Assembly (NCBI RefSeq): GCF_020035535.1
Contig: NZ_CP083349.1
Location: forward strand, 1,612,001-1,676,000
Direction of reading: 5' to 3'
Source: Ensifer adhaerens
GTDB lineage: Bacteria; Pseudomonadota; Alphaproteobacteria; Rhizobiales; Rhizobiaceae
DNA: 64,000 nucleotides
Shown: positions 1 to 7,389 of the stretch, piece by piece
Position numbering within the stretch: the first letter of the stretch is position 1
Layout of the letters: every line of letters begins with the position of its first letter
Made by a program: the position numbers and the translations under genes
Notes under the pieces: generated by a model
Seen by the model: only the letters and a program-made list of their open reading frames with translations
What the model was told of the DNA's origin: nothing
The model's database searches: none

Positions 1-271
1 GATCGCCCGCGCGGAAGTCATTGATCTCACGAAGATGTCCGGCTCCAAGATCAAGTTCGGCGCCAAGGTCAAGCTCGTCGACGAAGACACCGAAGAAGAA
101 AAGACCTATCAGATCGTCGGCGACCAGGAAGCCGACGTGAAGGCCGGCCGCATCTCGATCTCGTCGCCGATCGCGCGCGCCCTGATCGGCAAGGAAGTCG
201 GCGATTCCATCGAAGTGAACGCCCCCGGCGGTTCCAAGGCCTACGAAATTCTCGCGGTCAACTGGGGCTGA
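1..271 (+). CDS. greA: Transcription elongation factor GreA (3' part)
   Basis: The window opens inside this gene; the reading frame is open from base 2 and ends with TGA at 269-271. The visible 89 residues are the C-terminal FKBP-like domain of GreA, which binds RNA polymerase; the N-terminal coiled coil that enters the secondary channel lies outside the window. Recognisable family signatures are [18 protein letters not shown], the [18 protein letters not shown] block and the GGSKAYEIL end. GreA stimulates transcript cleavage by stalled RNA polymerase. A strong intrinsic terminator follows directly. Next to lpsB this matches the remembered greA-lpsB arrangement of Sinorhizobium. Confidence 0.95.
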   Translation, partial: IARAEVIDLTKMSGSKIKFGAKVKLVDEDTEEEKTYQIVGDQEADVKAGRISISSPIARALIGKEVGDSIEVNAPGGSKAYEILAVNWG

Positions 272-283
272 TCAGCCCCGGCA

Positions 284-313
284 GGGGCGAAGCCTCCCTT
301 CGCCCCGTTTTTT
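284..313 (+). terminator. Intrinsic terminator of greA
   Basis: A 9-bp perfect stem GGGGCGAAG (284-292) / CTTCGCCCC (298-306) with a 5-base loop is followed by G and six T residues (308-313). It lies 13 bases after the greA stop codon and before the lpsB ribosome binding site. Confidence 0.9.
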
Positions 314-359
314 CCTCTTTCCAAAAGACGATCATTGCTCGCGCAAGGAGTGCGCTTTC

Positions 360-1418
360 GTGGCCGATATCCGGAACGTCGAGGTCATCGCTCCCAATTT
401 CAAGCGCCGCCTCTCGGGCGTGACGTCCACCATCATCCAGTTGATTCCGATCCAGCGCGCGCTGGGCGAGAAGATCGCCGTGCTTGGCCCTGGGCTGCCG
501 GACACCCTGCCCTCGATCCGCTTCCGCGATCTTCTGCGTTTGTGGAGCGCCCCGGATGGCCGGCCCTGTCGGGTCTGGCACGCACGCCGCAACGTCGAGA
601 TGCTGCCGGCGATTGTTCTGCGCGATCTCCTGGGCATGAAGCTGAAGATCGTCTTTACCTCCGCGTCGCAGCGCCGCCATACCGGCTGGAGCAAGTTCCT
701 GATCGCCAGGATGGATGCGGTGATCGCCACGAGCGGCAAGACCGCCGCCTATCTCGAAGTGCCGAACACGGTCATCCTGCACGGCATCGACACCAAGCGC
801 TTTCAGCCGCCGGCGGAAGCGGCCGCTGCCAAGTCGGCGCTCGGGCTCGACCCCGCGCAGAAATATGTTGGCTGCTTCGGACGCGTTCGTAAGCAGAAGG
901 GTACCGATCTCTTCGTCGACAGCATGATCGCGCTTTTGCCCTGCCGGCCAGGCTGGAGCGCCATCGTCGCTGGCCGTGCGACCGGCCCGCACGTGGCGTT
1001 CGAGAACGAACTGAAGGAACGGGTCGCAAAGGCGGGCCTCACGGACCGCATCCGTTTCGTCGGAGAGCACACCAACATTCCCGATTGGTACCGTGCGCTC
1101 GATCTTTTCATCGCGCCGCAGCGTTGGGAGGGGTTTGGCCTGACGCCTCTGGAAGCGATGGCTACCGCCGTGCCTGTTGTTGCGACCGATGTCGGTGCGT
1201 TTTCGGAGCTGGTCGTCGTTGGCGAGCAGGAAACGGGCACCGTCATTGCCGCCAACGACTTGCAGGCGATGGTCGAGGCGGCCGCCGGCTTCATGGACGA
1301 CGATCGCCGCCGCACGATGGCAGGCGCCAACGGCCTGGGACTGACGTCTGCTTCCTTCGCGATCGAGGGCGAGGCCCGGGCGATCAACACCGTCTACGAG
1401 CGTCTGATGCGCTTCTGA
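360..1418 (+). CDS. lpsB: Lipopolysaccharide core glycosyltransferase LpsB (GT4)
   Basis: This 352-residue GT-B glycosyltransferase of family GT4 should act on the cytoplasmic side in building the LPS core; S. meliloti LpsB, of the same length, is needed for a normal core and for symbiosis. The C-terminal donor-binding domain is clear: CFGRVRKQKGTDLF near residue 165, and the EGFGLTPLEAMA motif (E-x7-E) near residue 257, followed by PVVATDVGAFSELV. The start is GTG at 360, with AGGAG at 346-350 as ribosome binding site. The gene is convergent with the next glycosyltransferase gene. Identification of LpsB rests on family, length and the greA neighbour. Confidence 0.88.
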   Translation: MADIRNVEVIAPNFKRRLSGVTSTIIQLIPIQRALGEKIAVLGPGLPDTLPSIRFRDLLRLWSAPDGRPCRVWHARRNVEMLPAIVLRDLLGMKLKIVFTSASQRRHTGWSKFLIARMDAVIATSGKTAAYLEVPNTVILHGIDTKRFQPPAEAAAAKSALGLDPAQKYVGCFGRVRKQKGTDLFVDSMIALLPCRPGWSAIVAGRATGPHVAFENELKERVAKAGLTDRIRFVGEHTNIPDWYRALDLFIAPQRWEGFGLTPLEAMATAVPVVATDVGAFSELVVVGEQETGTVIAANDLQAMVEAAAGFMDDDRRRTMAGANGLGLTSASFAIEGEARAINTVYERLMRF

Positions 1419-1420
1419 CC

Positions 1421-1443
1421 GGCTGCCATCTGTAATGGCAGCC
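1421..1443. terminator. Hairpin between convergent lpsB and lpsE
   Basis: A perfect 9-bp inverted repeat GGCTGCCAT (1421-1429) / ATGGCAGCC (1435-1443) with loop CTGTA lies between two convergent stop codons. There is no U-run on either strand, so a bidirectional termination role is inferred from position only. Confidence 0.45.
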
Positions 1444-1460
1444 GCGCGATCGAGATTGTC

Positions 1461-2483
1461 TCAGCGCTTGGAGGCGAAGAGCTTCAGATAGGCGTCGGTG
1501 ATCGCCTGCTTCGAGAACTGGTTCATCAGGGTATCGTGGCCGCGTTCGGCGAGGCGTTCGCCGAGCGACGTGTCGCTGGCAATGCGGTCGATTGCCTGGG
1601 CGAAGCCGTCAGCATCGCCGATATCGACCATCAGCCCGTTTTCGCCGTCACGCATGAACCATTGCGGCCCTTCCGAGCGGCTGGACACGACAGGCGTGCC
1701 TTGGGCCCAGGCCTCGAGGATCACGTTGCCGAGCGGCTCATGGCTCGACGCCATGACGAAAATGTCTGAGGCGGCGAGAAATGGCCGCGTATCCTTCTGC
1801 CAGCCGGCAAAGCGCACGCGCTTCGACACGCCGAGATCGGCCGCCAGCTTCTCCAGGTTTGCGCGTTCTTCGCCGTCGCCGACCAGCCAGAGATAGGCGT
1901 CCGGCACCTTGGCGACCGCCTGGATCAGCGTGTGGAAGCCTTTGCGCGGGACGAAGCGCCCCATCGACATGATGACCGGCGCGTTCTCGGGTGTGTCGAG
2001 CCTCGCGCGGTTGACCGGCGCGACGCGCTCGGTACCGGTGAAGTTGGAGATGACTTCGACATCGCGCTTCCAGCCGATCTTGCGCACATGCTCGGCGATC
2101 CCCGGCGTGTTGCAGACGAGGCAATCGGTGTTGCGGAAGTAGTCGAGGCGCAGCGGATAGTCGCCGAGGCGGGAGATCTTGATGCAGCCCTTGTAGTTCG
2201 GCATGAGACGGCTTGCACGCGGCATCCAGGCGAACAGCGCGTCCGGCTTCTCGCGGCGCGCCATGCTGCTGACTTTCATCGGCAGCAGGATCCGGTCGAG
2301 CGACAGGTTGCGGAAATTGCTTTCGATGATGCGCGTCGCGCCCTCGATGTCCTTCCGCCAGATGCGCCCTGGCCGGATGACGGAGGTCTGCTCGACGCCG
2401 CGCTCGCCAAGCGCATTCACCAGATGAACGAAGAAGCGCTCCGCGCCGCCATCCTTGCCGAAGTGGAAATGCATGACTTTCAT
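1461..2483 (-). CDS. lpsE: LPS core glycosyltransferase, GT4 (LpsE/LpsD type)
   Basis: A 340-residue GT4 glycosyltransferase presumed to add a sugar to the LPS core. The donor-binding half shows MGRFVPRKGFHTLIQAV and SSHEPLGNVILEAWAQGTPVV with the E-x7-E pair. I chose the ATG at 2483 (MKVMHFHFGKDGG) rather than an upstream in-frame start at 2525, because it has a GAGG ribosome binding site and leaves only 7 bases after the lpsC stop; the upstream start would overlap lpsC. The gene is the last of a lrp-lpsC-lpsE operon. S. meliloti has two such genes here, lpsE and lpsD, while this window has one. I use lpsE because it is the gene convergent with lpsB, but LpsD is possible. Confidence 0.75.
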   Translation of the reverse strand: MKVMHFHFGKDGGAERFFVHLVNALGERGVEQTSVIRPGRIWRKDIEGATRIIESNFRNLSLDRILLPMKVSSMARREKPDALFAWMPRASRLMPNYKGCIKISRLGDYPLRLDYFRNTDCLVCNTPGIAEHVRKIGWKRDVEVISNFTGTERVAPVNRARLDTPENAPVIMSMGRFVPRKGFHTLIQAVAKVPDAYLWLVGDGEERANLEKLAADLGVSKRVRFAGWQKDTRPFLAASDIFVMASSHEPLGNVILEAWAQGTPVVSSRSEGPQWFMRDGENGLMVDIGDADGFAQAIDRIASDTSLGERLAERGHDTLMNQFSKQAITDAYLKLFASKR

Positions 2484-2490
2484 TGGAACC

Positions 2491-3312
2491 TCACGGGCTG
2501 GTCTGGCGCCGATCCATGTCGTCATGGTTCGGGTGACGCTTCAGCGCGTGCCTCTGATAGATTTTGGCTGCGGTGAGAAAGGCGTAGACGGCGCCGGTCA
2601 TCGCTTCGATGAAACCCGGAAACCCGCAGCGCCAAAGGCCGTTGCGGAAGTAGAGCCGGTAGAAATAGAGTGGCGGGCTGAACAGCATCTTGTAGGGGCG
2701 CGCGGACTTGCCGGCCGCAAACTGCTGGTCTGCCTTGAGCGTCGAATACTTGTTTTCCTTGAGGATCTGCTCGTCGATGATCAGCGGCCGGTAATGCAGC
2801 AGACTTCCCCTGCGTGCGGCGGCGACGGCGCCGTCCGGAACGATCCCCTCATGGACCTTCTGATTGAGGTCGTAACGCCCCCTGCCCTGGCGGATCAGTC
2901 TGAGGTTCCGTCGTTCATGCACACGCTCGGGCGTATAGCCGTAACCGATCAGATAGGGCCTGCGGGCCACGCGCCAGCCGACGGTCTCTGCCGGTGCGGC
3001 GAGCAGCGATGGCAGTAGCGCCTTCAACGGTTCGTCGAGGCGTTCGTCGGAATCGATGTTGAGGCACCACGGTTGCGTGCACTGGTCGAGGGCGAATTGC
3101 TTTTGGCCGGCATAACCGCGCCACGGCTCATGCAGGAAACGGATCGGCCACCCCTTGTCGATGTAGGATTGCACGAGCGCCGGCGTGCCGTCGGTCGAAC
3201 CGGAGTCGACGATGACGATTTCCGCGCATTGTTCGAGGCTCTCGATGCAATTGCCGAGGTAGGCTTCTTCGTTCTGGCAGATGATGAAGGCGGAAAGCGG
3301 AAGCTTGCTCAT
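2491..3312 (-). CDS. lpsC: LPS core glycosyltransferase, GT2 (LpsC)
   Basis: A 273-residue GT-A fold glycosyltransferase of family GT2 (WaaE/KdtX-like). The N-terminus has the nucleotide-sugar pocket LSAFIICQNEEAYLGNCI and the IVIVDSGSTDGTPALV motif, and residue 88 onward has NIDSDERLDEPL, the DxD-type metal site. A basic/aromatic stretch near the C-terminus (LYFYRLYFRNGLW) probably sits at the membrane surface. It lies 9 bases downstream of lrp and 7 bases upstream of lpsE, so the three are likely cotranscribed. The role in LPS core assembly follows from the neighbours and the known lps cluster of Sinorhizobium. Confidence 0.85.
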   Translation of the reverse strand: MSKLPLSAFIICQNEEAYLGNCIESLEQCAEIVIVDSGSTDGTPALVQSYIDKGWPIRFLHEPWRGYAGQKQFALDQCTQPWCLNIDSDERLDEPLKALLPSLLAAPAETVGWRVARRPYLIGYGYTPERVHERRNLRLIRQGRGRYDLNQKVHEGIVPDGAVAAARRGSLLHYRPLIIDEQILKENKYSTLKADQQFAAGKSARPYKMLFSPPLYFYRLYFRNGLWRCGFPGFIEAMTGAVYAFLTAAKIYQRHALKRHPNHDDMDRRQTSP

Positions 3313-3321
3313 GGGCGGGCC

Positions 3322-3792
3322 CTAGATCTGAACGAGGCCGATATCCTTGACCTGGCGAATGGTCAGCATCGTGCGCACCGTGTCGACCCGCTCGTTGGCC
3401 GTCAGCACTTCGATGACGAAATCCTGGAAAGTTGTCAGGTTCTCGGCGACACAATGCAAAAGAAAGTCGCTTTCGCCGGAAACCGTCCAGGCCTGGCGGA
3501 CGATTTGCCATTCTGCGGTGGCTGCCGAGAACGCCTTGAGGTCGGCTTCCGACTGGCGCTTCAGGCCCACCATGCAAAAGGCGACCAGATCGAAACCGAG
3601 CGTCGGTGCGTTCAGTAGGGCATGGTAGCCCTTGATCACGCTGGTTTCTTCGAGCTTGCGCACACGCCTGAGGCAGGGCGGCGCGGAGATGCCCACCCTT
3701 TGGGCGAGATCGACATTGGTCATCCGGCCATCACGCTGGAGCTCGCGAAGGATCTTGAGATCGATTGCATCGAGCTCGACTTGTTTCGTCAT
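3322..3792 (-). CDS. lrp: Lrp/AsnC-family transcriptional regulator
   Basis: A 156-residue Lrp/AsnC protein. The N-terminal winged helix (LDAIDLKILRELQRDGRM to CLRRVRKLEE, about residues 7-50) binds DNA, and the C-terminal RAM domain (about 65-150) binds amino acids and forms oligomers. I chose ATG 3792 (MTKQVELDAID), which gives the usual Lrp length; the longer frame to 4023 adds a sequence without family resemblance. It is the first gene of the lrp-lpsC-lpsE unit, with 9 bases to lpsC. The regulated genes cannot be told from sequence. Confidence 0.88.
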   Translation of the reverse strand: MTKQVELDAIDLKILRELQRDGRMTNVDLAQRVGISAPPCLRRVRKLEETSVIKGYHALLNAPTLGFDLVAFCMVGLKRQSEADLKAFSAATAEWQIVRQAWTVSGESDFLLHCVAENLTTFQDFVIEVLTANERVDTVRTMLTIRQVKDIGLVQI

Positions 3793-4451
3793 GAACGTTC
3801 GTCCTTTTTGCGTGGTGACTTTGTGCGTGAGGGCAAAGTCGAAATCTTGTATCTGCTGATGGTTGGGCAGGCCTTGATGGTCGGCGACGTTGACCGCTAC
3901 GTTCCCTATCCCGGCGCAGCCGCGACCATCTCGATCGAGATTGTCGGCAAGGCGCGCTCCCCAAGGGTGAGGTCGTCTCGAGTCGGTGCGTGGCCGAGCG
4001 CAGCGCGTTCGCGATGGAACCAAGCACGGCCGGCATTCAACCCCATATGCTTCTCCAGCAAAGTGAATCCGCGTGAAATATCGTCAAACCCGCTGGACAA
4101 CAAGCAGTCCCGCCGACTATTCGCGGGAAAATGGCGTTGCCGACACCGATCGGGATACAAATAGCGGCGCACACTGCCCGAAGTGACGTGCGTCGCGCCA
4201 TTGCACGGAGCATTCGCCGCCCCCAGAACGCCCAGGCACGAGACTTGGGCAGTATGATCGTCGGCCGAACCTGGTGCACAAACGCGTCATCTGGTGGCAA
4301 AACTAGATTTGGCGCTCAAGCACTTGTGTGTATCAGGGCTGACGCCCTTGAAAGTCATGGCAGGGAATCCCTAAACTATGGAACTATTTCCCATTGACGC
4401 AATGGAATCGGACGAGAGCCTTCCCTCTCCCCGTGAACGAAGGACAAGACT
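3793..4451. other. Intergenic region between lrp and trxB
   Basis: This 659-bp gap lies between divergent lrp and trxB and must hold both promoters. The open frames inside it lack ribosome binding sites and family resemblance. I see no clear RNA gene or repeat. The trxB start is preceded by GAACGAAGGACAAGACT, giving an AAGGA ribosome binding site at 4440-4444. Confidence 0.5.
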
Positions 4452-5426
4452 ATGACTGCCCGTCACGTGAAAGTGCTGATCATCGGCTCCGGCCCGGCCG
4501 GTTATACGGCCGCCATCTATACTGCGCGCGCCATGCTTGAGCCGGTTCTGATCGCCGGCATGGAACAGGGCGGCCAATTGATGATCACCACGGACGTGGA
4601 GAACTATCCGGGCTATGCCGATCCGGTCCAGGGTCCCTGGATGATGGAGCAGATGCTGAAGCAGGCGACCCATGTCGGCGCCGAGATCGTCAACGATCTC
4701 GTGACCGACGTCGATCTGTCCGTGCGCCCGTTCCGCATCAAGACCGACAGCGGTAACGACTGGACGGCCGATGCCTTGATCATCGCCACCGGCGCCAAGG
4801 CAAAGTGGCTCGGCATCGAGACCGAGCCGACCTTCATGGGCTTCGGCGTCTCGGCCTGCGCCACCTGCGACGGCTTCTTCTACCGCAACAAGGATGTTAT
4901 CGTCGTCGGCGGCGGTAACTCGGCCGTCGAGGAAGCGCTGTATCTGTCGAACCTCGCCAAGACGGTCACCGTCGTGCATCGCCGCGATTCCTTCCGCGCC
5001 GAAAAGATTCTGCAGGAGCGCCTGTTCGCCAAGCCGAACGTCAAGGTCATCTGGGACCACGAGGTCACGGAATACCTGGGCGCACCAGCCAAGCCGCCGA
5101 TGCCGGCCTCGGTCAACGGCGTGAAGCTGCGCAACACCAAGACCGGCGAAACCCAGGACATGGTCACCGACGGCGTGTTCGTCGCGATCGGCCATGCGCC
5201 GGCGGTCGAGCTCTTCAAAGGCAAGCTTCGGCAAAAGTCCAACGGTTATCTGTGGACCGCGGCCGATTCGACGGCGACCGACGTGCCCGGCGTTTTTGCC
5301 GCAGGCGACGTGACGGACGACATCTATCGTCAGGCGGTGACGGCGGCCGGCATGGGCTGCATGGCAGCGCTTGAGGCCGAGAAATACCTGGCGGGTCATA
5401 TGCCCGTCGCAATTGCAGCCGAATAG
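4452..5426 (+). CDS. trxB: Thioredoxin reductase
   Basis: A 324-residue low-molecular-weight thioredoxin reductase, which uses NADPH through FAD to reduce thioredoxin in the cytoplasm. It shows the FAD-binding IIGSGPAGYTAAIYTAR at residues 10-26, the redox CATC pair at Cys136/Cys139, the NADPH-binding VVGGGNSAVEEALYL block near residue 155 and the GVFAAGDVTD FAD motif near residue 278. Length is normal. It precedes lsrB on the same strand, with a strong hairpin in the 104-bp gap; the remembered Sinorhizobium order is trxB-lsrB. A redox enzyme next to a redox-linked regulator fits a shared oxidative-stress role. Confidence 0.96.
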   Translation: MTARHVKVLIIGSGPAGYTAAIYTARAMLEPVLIAGMEQGGQLMITTDVENYPGYADPVQGPWMMEQMLKQATHVGAEIVNDLVTDVDLSVRPFRIKTDSGNDWTADALIIATGAKAKWLGIETEPTFMGFGVSACATCDGFFYRNKDVIVVGGGNSAVEEALYLSNLAKTVTVVHRRDSFRAEKILQERLFAKPNVKVIWDHEVTEYLGAPAKPPMPASVNGVKLRNTKTGETQDMVTDGVFVAIGHAPAVELFKGKLRQKSNGYLWTAADSTATDVPGVFAAGDVTDDIYRQAVTAAGMGCMAALEAEKYLAGHMPVAIAAE

Positions 5427-5492
5427 AAGCTGCGAATCGGGGTGGTGCCGCCAAGGCACCTCGCCCGAGTGGGAACAGACGCATCAGCCACA

Positions 5493-5520
5493 TCCGGGAG
5501 ACAAGACCCCGTCTCCCGGA
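5493..5520 (+). terminator. Perfect 10-bp hairpin between trxB and lsrB
   Basis: TCCGGGAGAC (5493-5502) pairs perfectly with GTCTCCCGGA (5511-5520) around an 8-base loop. It ends 10 bases before the lsrB start codon at 5531. There is no T-run, so it may be a trxB terminator or a leader hairpin affecting lsrB translation. Confidence 0.5.
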
Positions 5521-5530
5521 GTGGTTTCAT

Positions 5531-6439
5531 ATGGGGGACTTCATGTCGCTGGACTGGGACAAACTGCGCATTTTTCACGCGGCGGCCGAGGCTGGGTCGT
5601 TCACGCATGCGGCAGACAAGCTTCATCTCTCTCAGTCTGCGATCAGCCGGCAGGTGAGCTCGCTTGAACAGGACGTCGGCATCAAGCTTTTTCACCGCCA
5701 TGCGCGCGGTCTGATCCTCACCGAACAGGGCGAGATCCTCTATCGCACCGCGCACGAAGTGCTGATGAAGCTCGAAAGCGTCAAGGTCCAGCTGAGCGAA
5801 ACCACCGACAAGCCGAGCGGCAAGCTGCGCATCACCACGACAGTCGGCCTTGGCCAGGGCTGGCTCACCGACAAGATTCAGGAGTTCATGTCGCTGCACC
5901 CGGACGTGCAGGTTCAGCTCATCCTCGACAATGAAGAGCTCGACGTGAACATGCGCCATGCGGACTGCGCCATCCGTCTGCGCCAGCCGCAGCAGTCGGA
6001 CCTCATTCAGCGCAAGCTGTTCACGGTGCACATGCACGTCTATGCGGCACCGTCCTACATCAACAAATACGGCGAGCCGCAGTCGGTCGAAGATCTCGAC
6101 AATCATCGGATCATCACCTTCGGCGAACCGGCGCCGAACTATCTGCTCGATGTCAACTGGCTCGAAATCGCCGGGCGGGATTCCGACAATCCGCGCGTCT
6201 CGCACCTGCAGATCAACAGCCAGACCTCGATCAAGCGCGCCTGCCTGCTGGGCATCGGCGTCGCCATGCTGCCCGACTATATTGTCGGCCGTGATCCCGG
6301 CCTCATCCAGCTGCCGATCAGCGCCGACATTCCGTCCTTCGATACCTATTTCTGCTATCCTGACGAGATGAAGAACGCCGCCAAGCTCAAGGTCTTCCGC
6401 GACTACATTGTCGCCAAGGCCCGGAACTGGAACTTCTGA
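5531..6439 (+). CDS. lsrB: LysR-family regulator LsrB
   Basis: A 302-residue LysR-type regulator. The N-terminal winged helix (FHAAAEAGSFTHAADKLHLSQ and onward, about residues 15-65) is followed by a long linker helix and a substrate-binding domain from about residue 95. In S. meliloti, LsrB (same locus) controls LPS and oxidative-stress genes. There are two possible starts, ATG 5531 and ATG 5543. With 5531, two cysteines fall at 146 and 238, the numbering I recall for redox-sensing cysteines of S. meliloti LsrB, so I prefer 5531. Residue 172 is Ala here. Downstream come two AbcR-type sRNAs, as in S. meliloti. Confidence 0.88.
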   Translation: MGDFMSLDWDKLRIFHAAAEAGSFTHAADKLHLSQSAISRQVSSLEQDVGIKLFHRHARGLILTEQGEILYRTAHEVLMKLESVKVQLSETTDKPSGKLRITTTVGLGQGWLTDKIQEFMSLHPDVQVQLILDNEELDVNMRHADCAIRLRQPQQSDLIQRKLFTVHMHVYAAPSYINKYGEPQSVEDLDNHRIITFGEPAPNYLLDVNWLEIAGRDSDNPRVSHLQINSQTSIKRACLLGIGVAMLPDYIVGRDPGLIQLPISADIPSFDTYFCYPDEMKNAAKLKVFRDYIVAKARNWNF

Positions 6440-6644
6440 TGCCAGGTTGGCAAATGCTCTTTTTGTGAGCATTTCTCGGATTGGCTCGTAATTATCTGTT
6501 TTCAATGCAATATTTTGAATGCGCCCCTTTCGTTGTGCGGCGCATTTTTGCTGTGCGATGCAGAAATGGGCAGGGATGCGCACATGGCATGGCTGTCATG
6601 CATATTAAATGATTGCTGCACGCCCAAAAAAGCAGCATACCAAA

Positions 6645-6767
6645 CTCAGCTGATGCATCTTTGGTGGCTTCTCCTCCCAGTGCCACCGCAGCAGCTGTTC
6701 CCCTCTGGAGGTTTAATTACCTTCACAACTTATAAGGGCCCAAGTCATCTTGTGGCCCTCTTTTTTT
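6645..6767 (+). ncRNA. AbcR-type trans-acting sRNA (alpha-r15 family), copy 1
   Basis: One of two near-identical tandem RNA genes. It has a first hairpin, GGTGGC (6663-6668) / GCCACC (6682-6687), whose loop displays the anti-Shine-Dalgarno stretch CTCCTCCC. A single-stranded CTGTTCCCCTCTGG region follows. The 3' end is an intrinsic terminator with stem AGGGCC (6735-6740) / GGCCCT (6754-6759) and T7 (6761-6767). In S. meliloti the Hfq-dependent AbcR1 and AbcR2 lie in tandem between lsrB and an arsR-type gene and repress ABC-transporter mRNAs by covering their ribosome binding sites. The 5' end is estimated from where the two copies begin to match. I cannot say which copy is AbcR1. Confidence 0.85.
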
Positions 6768-6848
6768 GTCTACTGTTAGATACAGGCGAACCGTGACGAA
6801 AATCACAGCCGGCTATTGAAAGCCGATACTTCGCTTCCCATATTAAAA

Positions 6849-6969
6849 TGCAGCTGATGCATTCTTGGTGGCTTCTCCTCCCCGCCACCGCATTAGCTGT
6901 TCCCCTCTGGAGGTTCTCATTACCTTCACAACTACAAGGGCCCAAGTTTTCTTGAGGCCCTCTTTTTTT
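6849..6969 (+). ncRNA. AbcR-type trans-acting sRNA (alpha-r15 family), copy 2
   Basis: Second tandem copy. It matches copy 1 closely over CAGCTGATGCAT, GGTGGC/GCCACC (6867-6872 / 6884-6889), the CTCCTCCC loop, CTGTTCCCCTCTGGAGG, ACCTTCACAACT and the terminator stem AGGGCC (6937-6942) / GGCCCT (6956-6961) followed by T7 (6963-6969). Differences fall in the loop ends and linkers, so the target-binding parts are conserved while promoters differ; about 80 bp separate the copies. This suggests overlapping target sets but separate expression, as reported for AbcR1/AbcR2 in related rhizobia. Confidence 0.85.
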
Positions 6970-7001
6970 ACCTTCCCGGTGCTCACGGTCTTGTGATTTG
7001 A

Positions 7002-7043
7002 ATATCGTGATTTAGCGATACATCTATCGATAAAACACGATAT
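7002..7043 (+). promoter_or_regulatory. Probable operator of the ArsR-family gene
   Basis: A perfect 8-bp inverted repeat ATATCGTG (7002-7009) / CACGATAT (7036-7043) encloses a second palindrome, TATCGATA (7025-7032). It lies 11 bases upstream of the ArsR-family start codon. ArsR regulators usually bind AT-rich imperfect dyads over their own promoters, so autorepression is likely. Confidence 0.6.
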
Positions 7044-7054
7044 GGCGATATACG

Positions 7055-7345
7055 ATGGACAGAGACGAGATATTGAAGGCGCTTGCCCACCCGGTGCGGG
7101 TGAACATCCTTGCCTGGTTGAAAGAGCCACATCGTCATTTCCCGACGCAGGAACATCCGCTCGATCTCGGCGTATGCGCCGGCCAGTTCGAACGTTGCGG
7201 CCTGTCGCAATCGACCGTTTCCTCGCATCTCGCCGTGCTTCAGCGCGCCGGCCTCGTGACAACGCGCCGGGTCGGCCAATGGATATTCTACCGCCGCGAC
7301 GAAGAGACGATCGCCGCCTTCCTCAAGAGCATCGGCGACCTCTGA
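7055..7345 (+). CDS. ArsR-family winged-helix regulator
   Basis: A 96-residue ArsR/SmtB-fold protein. The N-terminus ILKALAHPVRVNILAWLKEP is the typical opening of the fold, the recognition helix is LSQSTVSSHLAVLQRAGLV (about residues 53-71) and the wing is TTRRVGQWIFYRR. The canonical ELCVC metal site is not present; a loop with two cysteines (GVCAGQFERCG) precedes the recognition helix and could sense redox or a reactive ligand. It lies 45 bp upstream of the flavin oxidoreductase gene on the same strand, so it may control that gene as well as itself through the dyad at 7002-7043. Confidence 0.88.
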   Translation: MDRDEILKALAHPVRVNILAWLKEPHRHFPTQEHPLDLGVCAGQFERCGLSQSTVSSHLAVLQRAGLVTTRRVGQWIFYRRDEETIAAFLKSIGDL

Positions 7346-7389
7346 GCCGAGCAACTCCTCCCAAGCAGACCTCCATGAAAGGACCTCCC

